64,000 nucleotides of DNA from contig NZ_VCMV01000014.1 of the NCBI RefSeq assembly GCF_008757455.1, positions 1 through 64,000 on the forward strand. The letters run 5' to 3'. Made by a program: the position numbers and the translations under genes. The stretch comes from Microvirga brassicacearum. Its GTDB lineage: Bacteria; Pseudomonadota; Alphaproteobacteria; Rhizobiales; Beijerinckiaceae. The notes beneath the pieces were generated by a model, which searched no databases, was not told the DNA's origin, and was given only the letters and a program-made list of their open reading frames with translations. Positions 47,583 through 56,219 of the stretch are shown here, piece after piece (the first letter of the stretch is position 1; each line of letters opens with the position of its first letter).

Positions 47583-48200
47583 ATGGGCGTAGAAGGCAAA
47601 GAGCGGCACCGGGAGCTGGACGCCGGAGCGCAGGTTCTGTCCGGCCATATGGGCAAGACGATCCAGCGGCTGCGCAAGGCCTACAATCTTTCGCTCTCTG
47701 AGCTGGCCGAGCAATCCGGCGTCGCCAAATCGATCATCAGCCAGATCGAGCGCAACGAGACCAACCCGACGCTCGCCACCATCTGGCGCCTCAGTCAGGC
47801 GCTGGACGTGTCCATCGAGCGCGTCCTGGCCTCGAGCGACGAAGAGCCGTTCATCGAGAAATCCTCGCGCGCCGACACGCCGAACCTGCTGTCGGAGGAC
47901 GGCAAGGTTCGCCTCGCCATCGTCGGGTGGATCAAGACCATCGAGTGGCTGCAATGGTACGACGTGCAGGCCGAACCCGGCGGCGTGCTGGATTCGGACG
48001 CTCACCAGCGCGGCTCGGTGGAATGCCTGTCCGTGCTGGAAGGCGAGTTCGAGGTCGAGGTGGGCGAGGTGGTCCAGCGCGCCAAGGCCGGCGAGACCCT
48101 GCGCTATCGCTGCGACCGTCGCCACACCGTGCGCTGCGTCGGCACTGCTCCCGCACGCGCCACGATGGTCTGCATCCTCAAAGCCGCGGTGATGGACTGA
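47583..48200 (+). CDS. XRE-family regulator with C-terminal cupin sensor
   Basis: A 205-residue transcription factor. The HTH lies at about 25-80 (IQRLRKAYNLSLSELAEQSG, IISQIERNETNPTLATIWRL). A cupin_2 domain follows at about 120-200, with VQAEPGG, SVLEGEFEVEVGE and AGETLRYRCDRRHTVR, which probably binds a small ligand. Such regulators often control the gene next to them; candidates are the upstream EamA gene or the divergent-strand cytochrome operon. The ATG at 47583 was selected over ATG 47505 because homology starts close after it. The palindrome at 47456-47486 is a possible operator. Confidence 0.86.
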   Translation: MGVEGKERHRELDAGAQVLSGHMGKTIQRLRKAYNLSLSELAEQSGVAKSIISQIERNETNPTLATIWRLSQALDVSIERVLASSDEEPFIEKSSRADTPNLLSEDGKVRLAIVGWIKTIEWLQWYDVQAEPGGVLDSDAHQRGSVECLSVLEGEFEVEVGEVVQRAKAGETLRYRCDRRHTVRCVGTAPARATMVCILKAAVMD

Positions 48201-48282
48201 TCAACGAGGGCCCGCTCGGACCTGCGGCTCCGCCGCTCGACCGCAGTGAGCCTCCTCGACAGGTCTTGAGGCCCGCTCCGAT

Positions 48283-49233
48283 CTATTGAGGCTTCTTGTA
48301 GGCGTCGAGAGGGGCGAGCGACAGGATGTATTCGGCCATGGCGGCGCGGTCCCCATCCGACAATTGCGCGGTGTTGCGAACCACATCCGCCATCGGCCCG
48401 CCCACCGTGTCGAAATTCGGGGTATCGCCGGTTTTCAACAGCGTGGTCAGGTCGTCGGGCGTCCAGCCGCCGATGCCCGACGGGCTCGGAGTGATGTTGG
48501 GGACGACTCCTTTGCCTTCCGGATCGGGTCCGCCGGCAAAGCGGCGATCGGAAATGATCGCACCGGCGAAATTGCGCTCGCTATGGCACTCGGCGCAATG
48601 GCCCGGGCCGTTCACCAGATAGGCGCCCCGATTCCAGCTCTCGGACTTTGACGGATCCGGCGCGAACACGCGTCCGTCGAGGAACGCCAGATCCCACAGG
48701 CCGAGGCCGCGGCGCATCGAGTAGGGAAACTTCAGTTCATGATCGGGCGTGCGGCCCTCGACCGGTGCCAGCGACATGATGAACGCGTGCAGGTCGGTGA
48801 GGTCTCCCGGCGACATGCGCTGATAGGAGGGATACGGAAAAGCCGGGTAGAGATGCGTCTCGCCGGGTCCGATGCCCTCGCGCATGGCGCGGATGAAATC
48901 CTTCAGCCGCCACGCGCCGATCCCGTCCTGCTTGTGGGGGGAAATGTTGGGAACATGAAACGTCCCGAAGGGCGTCGCCAGCTTGAGACCGCCGCCGAGT
49001 TTCAATTTGTCGCCCTGCCCCGGAACCGCATGGCACGACGCGCAGCCGCCGGCATAGAAGAGCGTGCGGCCGTTATCTGCGTTGCCGGCATCACCGGGAA
49101 ACCCCGCCGGAATCGCGACGGCGTCTGCACTGCCGCGAACCCACCGATAGACGGTGGGCGACGTCAGGGCGTAAAAGCCCACACCCCCCAGCAGCAGCAG
49201 ACCGACGAGCCCCAGCAGCGCCCTGCGCATCAC
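48283..49233 (-). CDS. Membrane-anchored diheme cytochrome c
   Basis: A 316-residue protein with an N-terminal membrane helix (about 4-24) and two cytochrome c domains: C64-ASC-H68 and C213-AEC-H217 bind haem covalently. Candidate sixth ligands are methionines in RMSPGDL and PMADVV. It resembles electron-accepting subunits of periplasmic dehydrogenases, but no dehydrogenase gene lies nearby. It follows the cytochrome c-prime gene by 62 bases on the same strand, so they are probably cotranscribed. The start may be the first or second methionine. Confidence 0.9.
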   Translation of the reverse strand: MMRRALLGLVGLLLLGGVGFYALTSPTVYRWVRGSADAVAIPAGFPGDAGNADNGRTLFYAGGCASCHAVPGQGDKLKLGGGLKLATPFGTFHVPNISPHKQDGIGAWRLKDFIRAMREGIGPGETHLYPAFPYPSYQRMSPGDLTDLHAFIMSLAPVEGRTPDHELKFPYSMRRGLGLWDLAFLDGRVFAPDPSKSESWNRGAYLVNGPGHCAECHSERNFAGAIISDRRFAGGPDPEGKGVVPNITPSPSGIGGWTPDDLTTLLKTGDTPNFDTVGGPMADVVRNTAQLSDGDRAAMAEYILSLAPLDAYKKPQ

Positions 49234-49295
49234 GTCTCCTTGACCTCATGGCAACGGGCGGCGCGAGGCCGCCCGCAAATGGTAGCGCCGGACAA

Positions 49296-49727
49296 TCAGC
49301 TCTTGCGATAGGTCTTGTGGCAGGTGCCGCAATTCTGCAGGACTTTCGGCATTTCGGCCTTGAAGGACGCCTCGTCGGTGATCTTCGCCAGGGCCGTCTG
49401 CGACGCCGCATCGAGGCTGGCAAACAGCTTGTCGAATTCGGCCTTGCTTTCCCACACCGTCGGGAGCGCATCCGTCTTCTCGGCGCCTTTCGTGCTCTCC
49501 GGGAACAGGGGCGGCAGCTTTTTGGCCGCATCGGAGACGGTCTTGAGGGCGGCCTGGGTTTGGGCGAGGTCGAACGGCGCCTGCCCCCGCAGCATTCCCG
49601 CAATCGTTCGCGATTGCGCGCCGAATTGCTTCATCAGGTCCTGACGCTGTTCGACAATATTACTTTGGGCAATGGCTGCCGTCAGGCCGAGCGTCATCAA
49701 CCCGGCGACGATAATCGCACGCTTCAT
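49296..49727 (-). CDS. Cytochrome c-prime family protein
   Basis: A 143-residue periplasmic protein with a signal peptide (about 1-20, ending AIA-QSN) and a single haem motif C133-GTC-H137 next to the C-terminus, with KTYRK, as in cytochromes c-prime. The four-helix bundle is evident from the spacing of hydrophobic residues. Members bind NO and take part in nitric oxide resistance or electron shuttling. It is first in a probable unit with the diheme cytochrome. No denitrification gene is nearby. Confidence 0.92.
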   Translation of the reverse strand: MKRAIIVAGLMTLGLTAAIAQSNIVEQRQDLMKQFGAQSRTIAGMLRGQAPFDLAQTQAALKTVSDAAKKLPPLFPESTKGAEKTDALPTVWESKAEFDKLFASLDAASQTALAKITDEASFKAEMPKVLQNCGTCHKTYRKS

Positions 49728-49865
49728 TCAAGATCCCCCTGTCCGTCTTCAGAATCGCTGCCGGCATCGGCTCGCGGACGTCGCGGAGTTAGCCACAGAT
49801 CGCGGCGTTTTCGCACTGCGCGCTTGAACAAATCTGCGTGAGCGATGCGATTGTGCACGCCGAAG

Positions 49866-50186
49866 CTACTCGACCGGTTCGCCGGCTTCCGACCAATCCT
49901 TGAAGCCGCCCTTGTAATGTTCCCGAAGGTCGATCCCCGCCGCCTGGGCCAGCTCGGCGGCGCGCACGGATCGGACACCGGAGCGGCAGGACAGGACGAC
50001 GCGCCTATCGGTCGGAATCGATGTCGGATCGAAGGCCGACAACGGATGCGAGACGGCGCCCGGAATATGGCCCTCGGCGAATTCATGAGGCTCGCGCACA
50101 TCCACGAGCAGGATCGAGTCCTCGCTCAGCCCCCGCTTGATGGCGTCGCGATCGAGATCGACGATGGTCGGCTTGCTGACATTCAT
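49866..50186 (-). CDS. Single-domain rhodanese-like protein
   Basis: A 106-residue cytoplasmic protein with the rhodanese features LLVDVREPHEFAEGHIPGA and the active-site loop C67-R-S-G-V-R-S. Such proteins shuttle sulfane sulfur. GGAGAAG is found nine bases before the ATG at 50186; an in-frame start ten codons upstream is less likely. Neighbours are unrelated (cytochrome c-prime downstream, a BON-LysM gene upstream), so a pathway cannot be named. Confidence 0.93.
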   Translation of the reverse strand: MNVSKPTIVDLDRDAIKRGLSEDSILLVDVREPHEFAEGHIPGAVSHPLSAFDPTSIPTDRRVVLSCRSGVRSVRAAELAQAAGIDLREHYKGGFKDWSEAGEPVE

Positions 50187-50243
50187 GATTTGGCTTCTCC
50201 GTGCGGGACCCCGCATGTAAGGCCCCGCGCGGAGGACCGCAAT

Positions 50244-50690
50244 CTAGGCGAGCGGCGGAATGCGAAGCACCCAGCCGGGCTGGATCATGTCGGGGTTCTT
50301 CACCGGGGGCGAATTCGCCTTGACAATCTGGGTGTGCTTGGCGCCGTTGCCCTTGCCGTAATGCTTCTCGGCGATCGCCCAGAGCGTGTCGCCCTTGACC
50401 ACCGTGTACATCACGGATTCGGCGGCGGGCTTCTCGATCTTGAGGCCGCTGGTATCCACCTCGGCGACCCCATAGGTATTTCCAAGCGCCAGGATGATCT
50501 TCTCGGCTTCCTCCTGGCTGACGGCGTCGCCGGACAGCTTGACCTTGCCGTCATTGACCTCAATTGCGAGTTTATCCGAGTTGAAGCCGTGGCCCTTGAC
50601 CTCTTCCTTCAATTTCTCGGAGGTCGCCGCCTGAGCGCTGCCGCCAAAGATCTTGGCGCCCGCTTCCTTGATGAACGTGAAAAGACCCAT
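50244..50690 (-). CDS. BON-LysM domain protein (Kbp/YgaU-like)
   Basis: A 148-residue protein. The BON domain spans about 22-90 (LKEEVKGHGFNSDKLAIEVN, KVKLSGDAVSQEEAEKIILA) and the LysM domain about 93-147 (YTVVKGDTLWAIAEKHYGKG, IQPGWVLRIPPL). The order and size match E. coli Kbp (YgaU), a cytoplasmic potassium-binding protein. There is no signal peptide. Function in this organism is by homology only. The start MGLFTFIKEAGAKIFG is typical of the family. Confidence 0.93.
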   Translation of the reverse strand: MGLFTFIKEAGAKIFGGSAQAATSEKLKEEVKGHGFNSDKLAIEVNDGKVKLSGDAVSQEEAEKIILALGNTYGVAEVDTSGLKIEKPAAESVMYTVVKGDTLWAIAEKHYGKGNGAKHTQIVKANSPPVKNPDMIQPGWVLRIPPLA

Positions 50691-50765
50691 CGAAAACTCT
50701 CCCCTTCAGCCGGCCGTTGCGGCCAAGCTGAGGGCAAGACTCTTTCACCGGCCTCCGGGTTCCGT

Positions 50766-52199
50766 TCAGGCAAGCGAAGAGAAGACATCCGCGAGCGAAG
50801 GGAGCCTGTCTTTCAGGCGCAACAGGGCGATGCGGTCAATTTGCTCCAGGGCGGCCTCGAATTCCTGATCGGGGTTGTGCTCGAGACGCTCCTCGAACGC
50901 TGCCAGGATCTCCTCCTTGGTGCGTCCCTTGACCGCCAGGATGAACGGAAAGCCGAATTTTGCCCGGTAAGCATCGTTGAGAGCAAGGAAGCGGTCGCGC
51001 TCCTCCTCTGTCAGGCGGTCGAGGCCGGCGGAGGATTGTTCGCTGCGGGAAACATCCGTTAGGTCGGCGAGCTTCAGGCGCCCGGCAAGGTCCGGGTGGG
51101 CCTCGACCAGCGCACGTTTCTGCTCCCGGCTTGCCGACTTCAGCACCGCCGCCATGCTGGCGTGCAGCCCCTCGGCGGTGTCCTGGACAGTGGTCAGCCC
51201 CGCCTCATGGGCTTTCCCGGCGATCCAGGGCGAATGCTCGTAGATGTCGCCGAAGAGCGTCACGAAGACGGCCCGGTTCATGGTGCTGGGCTTGAGGCCC
51301 GCGGGGCGGTGATGGGCGAGCCAATGCCGCGCGACATCGATCCGTCGCGCGACCCACACGCGCTCGTGCGACGCCACATAATCGAGAAACCGCGCCAGTG
51401 CCGCGGCCCGCCCCGGACGTCCGACAAGCCTGCAATGGAGGCCGACCGACATCATCTTCGGCGCAGTCTCGCCCTCGGCATACAGCGTATCGAACGTGTC
51501 CTTCAGGTAGGCGTAGAACTGATCGCCCGAGTTGAAGCCCTGAGGTGTCCCGAAGCGCATGTCGTTGGCGTCGAGCGTATAGGGCACCACGAGTTGCGTG
51601 CCATTTTCCCAATAGGGCAGCTCATCGGCATAGGAATCCGCCGTGTAGAGAAAGCCGCCCTCCTCCGCCACCAGAGCGTTGGTGTGGCCCGATGTCCGGC
51701 CCGTGTACCAGCCGGTGGGGCGCTCGCCCGTCACTTCGGTGTGGATGCGGATCGCCTCGTTCATATGCGCCCGTTCTTCTGGCGCGCCGAAATCCTTGTA
51801 GTCGATCCACTTCAAGCCGTGGCTGGCGATTTCCCAATCCGCCTCCTGCATCGCCGCGACCGCTTCCGGGTTGCGCTGAAGCGCCGTCGCGACGCCAAAG
51901 ACCGTCACAGGCATCGCGCGCGCGGTGAACATCCGCCACAGCCGCCAAAACCCCGCGCGGGAGCCGAACTCGTAGATCGATTCCATGCTCATGTGGCGCT
52001 GGCCCGGCCACGGGGCGGCGCCCACGATCTCCGACAGGAACGCCTCGGAGGCGCGGTCGCCATGCAGGATGTTGTTCTCGCCGCCCTCCTCGTAATTGAC
52101 CACGAACTGCACGCAGAGGCGCGCATCGCCCGGCCAGTTCGGATGGGGCGGATTGCGGCCATAGCCAATCAGATCGCGCGGATAGGACGTCTCGCTCAT
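50766..52199 (-). CDS. Fused allantoinase (PuuE) and OHCU decarboxylase (UraD)
   Basis: A 477-residue two-domain enzyme. Residues 1 to about 310 are PuuE-type allantoinase, a polysaccharide-deacetylase fold, with YPRDLIGYGRNPPHPNWPG, VVNYEEGGEN and EIASHGLKWIDY. Residues about 320-477 are UraD, 2-oxo-4-hydroxy-4-carboxy-5-ureidoimidazoline decarboxylase, with EAHPDLAGRL and FGFPFILAVKG. The UraD half makes S-allantoin from OHCU and the PuuE half hydrolyses allantoin to allantoate, so two non-adjacent steps of one pathway are joined. It begins two bases after the HIU hydrolase gene. An ATG 11 codons upstream overlaps that gene and is less likely. Confidence 0.93.
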   Translation of the reverse strand: MSETSYPRDLIGYGRNPPHPNWPGDARLCVQFVVNYEEGGENNILHGDRASEAFLSEIVGAAPWPGQRHMSMESIYEFGSRAGFWRLWRMFTARAMPVTVFGVATALQRNPEAVAAMQEADWEIASHGLKWIDYKDFGAPEERAHMNEAIRIHTEVTGERPTGWYTGRTSGHTNALVAEEGGFLYTADSYADELPYWENGTQLVVPYTLDANDMRFGTPQGFNSGDQFYAYLKDTFDTLYAEGETAPKMMSVGLHCRLVGRPGRAAALARFLDYVASHERVWVARRIDVARHWLAHHRPAGLKPSTMNRAVFVTLFGDIYEHSPWIAGKAHEAGLTTVQDTAEGLHASMAAVLKSASREQKRALVEAHPDLAGRLKLADLTDVSRSEQSSAGLDRLTEEERDRFLALNDAYRAKFGFPFILAVKGRTKEEILAAFEERLEHNPDQEFEAALEQIDRIALLRLKDRLPSLADVFSSLA

Positions 52200-52201
52200 G
52201 C

Positions 52202-52552
52202 TCAACTGCCCCGATAGGTGGAATAGCTCCACGGCGTCACCAGGAGCGGCACGTGATAATGCCCGTCCGGCTCGGCGATCGAAAAGCGGATCGGCACAAA
52301 ATCGAGGAAGGACGGCTCGGCGGCCGTTTCCGTGCTGCGGAAATAAGGACCGATATGGAAGACGAGTTCGTAGGTGCCAACCTGAAAGGTGTCGCCTGAC
52401 AGAAGCGGCGCATCGGTGCGGCCATCGGCGTTGGTGCGTGCCCTGGCGACGGAGCGGCGGGTAGCGCCCTCGACCGCGAAGAGTTCGATTTCGACCCCGC
52501 TCGCGGGCCTGCCCATGACGGTGTCGAGGACGTGGGTGGATAGCCGGCCCAT
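52202..52552 (-). CDS. uraH: 5-hydroxyisourate hydrolase
   Basis: A 116-residue transthyretin-like enzyme that opens 5-hydroxyisourate to OHCU. The conserved features are STHVLDT with H7, GRTD near 44, the HYHVPLL block with its histidine and the C-terminal signature Y-R-G-S at 113-116. This signature separates the enzyme from transthyretin. The gene is the first of a unit with the fused PuuE-UraD enzyme (a two-base gap). The divergent puuD starts 137 bases away and supplies its substrate. Confidence 0.96.
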   Translation of the reverse strand: MGRLSTHVLDTVMGRPASGVEIELFAVEGATRRSVARARTNADGRTDAPLLSGDTFQVGTYELVFHIGPYFRSTETAAEPSFLDFVPIRFSIAEPDGHYHVPLLVTPWSYSTYRGS

Positions 52553-52689
52553 GAATGCTCCTTCGGGACGAGATCGTCTTAGGGTTACTCTATCGGAATG
52601 GCTTGCCGATGAAAAAGGCCGAAAGCCGACCTATCGCAAAGCCACCGGCGGTTCTAGGCTGACGGTCCCGGACCGCTTCAAGTGATTGC

Positions 52690-53916
52690 ATGATCGACCC
52701 GCAAATTTCCGAATGGATCAGCCAGCTGCTGCGTTGGGTTCATGTCATTACCGCGATAGCGTGGATCGGCTCGTCCTTCTATTTCATCCATCTCGATCTC
52801 AGCCTCAAGACCCGGGAAGGGCTGGCGCCCGGTGTCGGTGGCGAAGCGTGGCAGGTCCATGGCGGCGGCTTCTACAATATGCGCAAGTACCTGATCGCGC
52901 CGCCCGAGTTGCCCAAGGAGCTGACGTGGTTCAAGTGGGAAAGCTACAGCACCTGGATCACCGGCTTCTTCCTTCTCGTCTGGGTCTACTACCTGCGCGC
53001 CGATCTCTACACGATCGATCCGGCGGTGCGGGCGCTCGCGCCCTGGCAGGCGGGCGCCCTCGGCATCGGCGGCCTGATTTTGAGTTGGCTCGTTTATGAA
53101 GGTCTCTGCCGCTCGCCTGTCGGTCGAAATCCTGCGCTGCTCGGCGGCGTGCTGTTCGTCTATATTCTCGCGGCTTCCTACGCTTTCACGCATATCTTCA
53201 GCGGGCGGGCGGCCTTTCTCCATACCGGTGCGATGATCGCCACATGGATGTCGGCCAGCGTCTTCTTCGTCATCATTCCCAACCAGAAAAAGGTCGTGGC
53301 GGACCTGCTGGCGGGCAAGATTCCCGATCCGGCGCTCGGTCTGCAGGCCAAGCAGCGCTCCACTCACAACAACTACCTGACGCTCCCCGTCATCTTCCTG
53401 ATGCTGTCGAACCATTATCCGCTGGCATGGTCGTCCCGCTATTCGGTCGGCATCATCGCCATGATCCTGATCGCCGGCGCACTCATCCGGCATTTCTTCA
53501 ATGCGCGTCATGCGGGGAAGAAAGCGCCCTACTGGACATGGCTTGTGGCGGGCTACTGCATCGCCATCGCGATCTGGCTCTCGATTATCGGCAAGCCCGG
53601 CTACGTCAATCAGGCGGAAGCGCAGTCCGGCGTGACCCCGGAGATCGTCGAGACTTCCTTCGATGCGGCGGTTCTCGCCATCCAGTCGCGCTGCTCCATG
53701 TGTCACGCCAGCGAACCCTCCTGGGCGGGAATCCCGGCAGCACCGAAGGGCATCGTTCTCGACACGCCGGCCGAGATCGCCCGGCACGCGGAGATCATCC
53801 GCATCCAGAGCGTGCTGACCCATGCGATGCCGCCCAACAACATTACCGAGATGACAGTGGAGGAGCGTAAGGCCGTGGCCACTTGGCTGGCGCAAAAGGA
53901 AGCCATCCTGCGCTAG
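52690..53916 (+). CDS. puuD: Membrane-bound urate oxidase PuuD
   Basis: A 408-residue integral-membrane enzyme that oxidises urate to 5-hydroxyisourate. Eight hydrophobic helices are spread through the first 310 residues, starting with RWVHVITAIAWIGSSFYFI, whose histidine is a candidate haem or metal ligand. The C-terminal cytochrome c domain has C335-SMC-H339, so electrons can go to the respiratory chain instead of making hydrogen peroxide. It is divergent from the uraH-puuE/uraD unit. The start MIDPQISEWISQLL matches the family. Confidence 0.95.
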   Translation: MIDPQISEWISQLLRWVHVITAIAWIGSSFYFIHLDLSLKTREGLAPGVGGEAWQVHGGGFYNMRKYLIAPPELPKELTWFKWESYSTWITGFFLLVWVYYLRADLYTIDPAVRALAPWQAGALGIGGLILSWLVYEGLCRSPVGRNPALLGGVLFVYILAASYAFTHIFSGRAAFLHTGAMIATWMSASVFFVIIPNQKKVVADLLAGKIPDPALGLQAKQRSTHNNYLTLPVIFLMLSNHYPLAWSSRYSVGIIAMILIAGALIRHFFNARHAGKKAPYWTWLVAGYCIAIAIWLSIIGKPGYVNQAEAQSGVTPEIVETSFDAAVLAIQSRCSMCHASEPSWAGIPAAPKGIVLDTPAEIARHAEIIRIQSVLTHAMPPNNITEMTVEERKAVATWLAQKEAILR

Positions 53917-53966
53917 GACGTGCTGACGATATCGATCAACGCAAATCATCAAAAATGGAGACAGGC

Positions 53967-54401
53967 ATGTCGGAACTCACCCTCGAAATCGCCCAGACGA
54001 TCGCCAACGCGGCGCTGAAAGCCGCCCGCGAGAAGTCGTTCAAACCGCTCTCCGTGGTGGTCTATGACCAGCGCGGCGCCATCAAGGCTCTGGCGTCGGA
54101 GGATGGCACGAGCCTGAAGCGGGCCGAGATCGCCATGGGCAAGGCCTATGGGGCGCTCGCCTTGGGGGTCGGCTCCCGCGCCCTTCACAAGATGGCGACC
54201 GACCGTCCCTATTTCGTCGCCGCCGCAACCCATGCGGTGGGCGGACAATTGGTGCCGGTTCCCGGTGGCGTCCTGATCAAGGACGGCCAAGGCCGGATTC
54301 TGGGAGCGGTCGGCGTTTCCGGCGACACGTCGGACAACGACGAGATCGCGGCGGCGGCGGGAATTGGGGCAGCAGGACTGACCTTTGACGCGGGAGCGTA
54401 G
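53967..54401 (+). CDS. GlcG/HbpS-family protein
   Basis: A 144-residue protein of the GlcG/HbpS fold (Haem_degrading family), with LTLEIAQTIANAALKAAREK, SVVVYDQRGAIKAL, GGVLIKDGQGRILGAVGVSG and DNDEIAAAAG. Proteins of this type bind haem or a metal and often accompany catabolic operons. GGAG at 53957-53960 is six bases before ATG 53967; an ATG four codons earlier lies within the ribosome site. It follows puuD by 50 bases on the same strand and may be cotranscribed. Its task in urate metabolism is unknown. Confidence 0.85.
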   Translation: MSELTLEIAQTIANAALKAAREKSFKPLSVVVYDQRGAIKALASEDGTSLKRAEIAMGKAYGALALGVGSRALHKMATDRPYFVAAATHAVGGQLVPVPGGVLIKDGQGRILGAVGVSGDTSDNDEIAAAAGIGAAGLTFDAGA

Positions 54402-54559
54402 CGCTCTGCCACCCTCCAAACCATTGCTGGGCAAGGGTTTTTAATACCCTCTGGACATACGGGAATGTTTGCTCAACAAATGAGATAAGGTCACCGAAAT
54501 TCGGCGATCGACATTTTTTCAAACGACCAAGAAAAACTCAACAGAAGGGAACGCGTCAC

Positions 54560-56143
54560 ATGTCATGGTTCAAACGCATGGCTCTCGCGACCGTCGCCAC
54601 GGCCGCCCTCATGGGAACGGCGTCGGCCGAAGTGGTCTATAACCGAGCCAATTCCGGCGAGCCGGAAACGCTCGATACGCACAAGACCTCGACCGTTCAG
54701 GAAGCCCACATCCTGCGCGACATGCTCGAAGGCCTCGTGACTTACAACGCCAAGGGCGAAGCGGTTCCCGGCCAGGCCGAGAAGTGGGAAATCAGCGACG
54801 ACGGCAAGACCTACCGATTCACCCTGCGCGACGGCATCAAATGGTCGAACGGCGACCCGGTGAAGGCATCGGATTTCGTCTATTCCTACCGCCGCATCAT
54901 GGATCCGGCCACCGGCGCCAAATACGCCAACATCCTTTACCCGATCGCCGGCTCCGAGAAGGCCAACAAGGGCCAGGGCAAGATCGAGGACATCGGCGTC
55001 AAGGCAGTCGACGACAAGACCCTGGAAATCCGTCTCGAGCAGGCGACCCCGTACTTCCTCGAACTCCTCACCCATCAGACCAGCCTTCCGGTGCATCAGG
55101 CCTCGGTCGAGAAATTCGGCAAGGATTTCGTCAAGCCGGGCAACATGGTGTCGAACGGCGCCTACAAGCTCGCCGAATTCGTGCCGAACTCGCACATCAA
55201 GCTCGTGAAGAACGAGAATTATTACGGTGCGAAGGACGTCAAGATCGATACCGTCAACTACTTCCCGAACTCGGATTTCTCCGCGATGGTGCGTCGCTAC
55301 GAGGCCGGCGAACTCGACACGACGGACGACCTTCCGGCCGATCAGATGAAATCCCTGAAGGAGCGTTTCAAGGATCAGGTCAAGCTCGGGCCGTGGCTCG
55401 GCACATGGTTCCTGGTGGTTAATTCGTCGAAGCCGCCGTTCAACGACGTGCGCGTCCGCCAGGCCCTCTCAACCGGTCTCGACCGGGAGTTCATCGCCGA
55501 ACAGATCTGGGGCCAGACGATGCAGCCCGGCTACTCGTTCATGCCGCCGGGCGTCGGCAATGCGGGCGCGCCCGCCTACATGGCGAACAAGGATGCGTCG
55601 CCGATCGAGCGCGAAGACAAGGCGAAGGCGCTCCTGAAGGAAGCCGGTTTCGGCCCGGGCAAGCCGCTGAAGGTCGAGATCCGCTACAACACCACGGATA
55701 ACAACCGCAACACGGTCATCGCGGTTGCCGAACAATGGAAGCAGCTCGGCGTCGACACCACCTTCGTCAACACCGACGGCAAGACGCACTTCGCTCACTT
55801 GCGTGATGGCGGCGACTTCGACATCGCGCGCTATGGTTGGATCGCGGATTACTCGGATCCGAGCAACTTCCTGTTCCTGGTCAAGAGCGACAACAAGGGC
55901 TTCAACTACGGCAAGTACAACAACCCCGAATTCGACGGGTTGCTGAACCAGGCCGCGACCGAGCTCGATTTGAAGAAACGGGCCGAGATGCTGCACAAGG
56001 CCGAGGCGATCCTGATGAAGGATATGCCGTGGATCCCGGTCATGTATTACGGCAAGAGCCAGCTGATCTCGCCGAAGATCAAGGGTTTCGTGCAGAACAC
56101 CCGCGGCGTCTACCCATCGCGGTTCCTGTCGAAGACCCAGTAG
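54560..56143 (+). CDS. oppA: Oligopeptide ABC transporter, periplasmic binding protein
   Basis: A 527-residue SBP of the family 5 type. The Sec signal peptide (1-23) ends TASA-EVV. Conserved segments include NSGEPETLDTHKTSTVQEAH, DFVYSYRRIMDPATGAKYAN, NENYYGAKDVKIDTV and DPSNFLFLVKS. It captures peptides and delivers them to OppBC. A strong terminator follows its stop codon and precedes oppB, so oppA mRNA should be more abundant than that of the membrane genes. The ATG has GAAGGGAACG upstream. Confidence 0.95.
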   Translation: MSWFKRMALATVATAALMGTASAEVVYNRANSGEPETLDTHKTSTVQEAHILRDMLEGLVTYNAKGEAVPGQAEKWEISDDGKTYRFTLRDGIKWSNGDPVKASDFVYSYRRIMDPATGAKYANILYPIAGSEKANKGQGKIEDIGVKAVDDKTLEIRLEQATPYFLELLTHQTSLPVHQASVEKFGKDFVKPGNMVSNGAYKLAEFVPNSHIKLVKNENYYGAKDVKIDTVNYFPNSDFSAMVRRYEAGELDTTDDLPADQMKSLKERFKDQVKLGPWLGTWFLVVNSSKPPFNDVRVRQALSTGLDREFIAEQIWGQTMQPGYSFMPPGVGNAGAPAYMANKDASPIEREDKAKALLKEAGFGPGKPLKVEIRYNTTDNNRNTVIAVAEQWKQLGVDTTFVNTDGKTHFAHLRDGGDFDIARYGWIADYSDPSNFLFLVKSDNKGFNYGKYNNPEFDGLLNQAATELDLKKRAEMLHKAEAILMKDMPWIPVMYYGKSQLISPKIKGFVQNTRGVYPSRFLSKTQ

Positions 56144-56156
56144 GAACTGGCAATAC

Positions 56157-56192
56157 GGGGCGGGCCGGACATATCCGGACCGCCCCTTTTTT
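56157..56192 (+). terminator. Intrinsic terminator between oppA and oppB
   Basis: GGGGCGGGCCGGA and TCCGGACCGCCCC pair over 13 positions with one mismatch around a short CATA loop, followed by TTTTTT. It lies 14 bases after the oppA stop codon and 28 bases before the oppB start. It likely permits partial read-through to the transporter genes. Confidence 0.93.
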
Positions 56193-56219
56193 CAACATCG
56201 ACACAGCAGGAGGAGCCTC

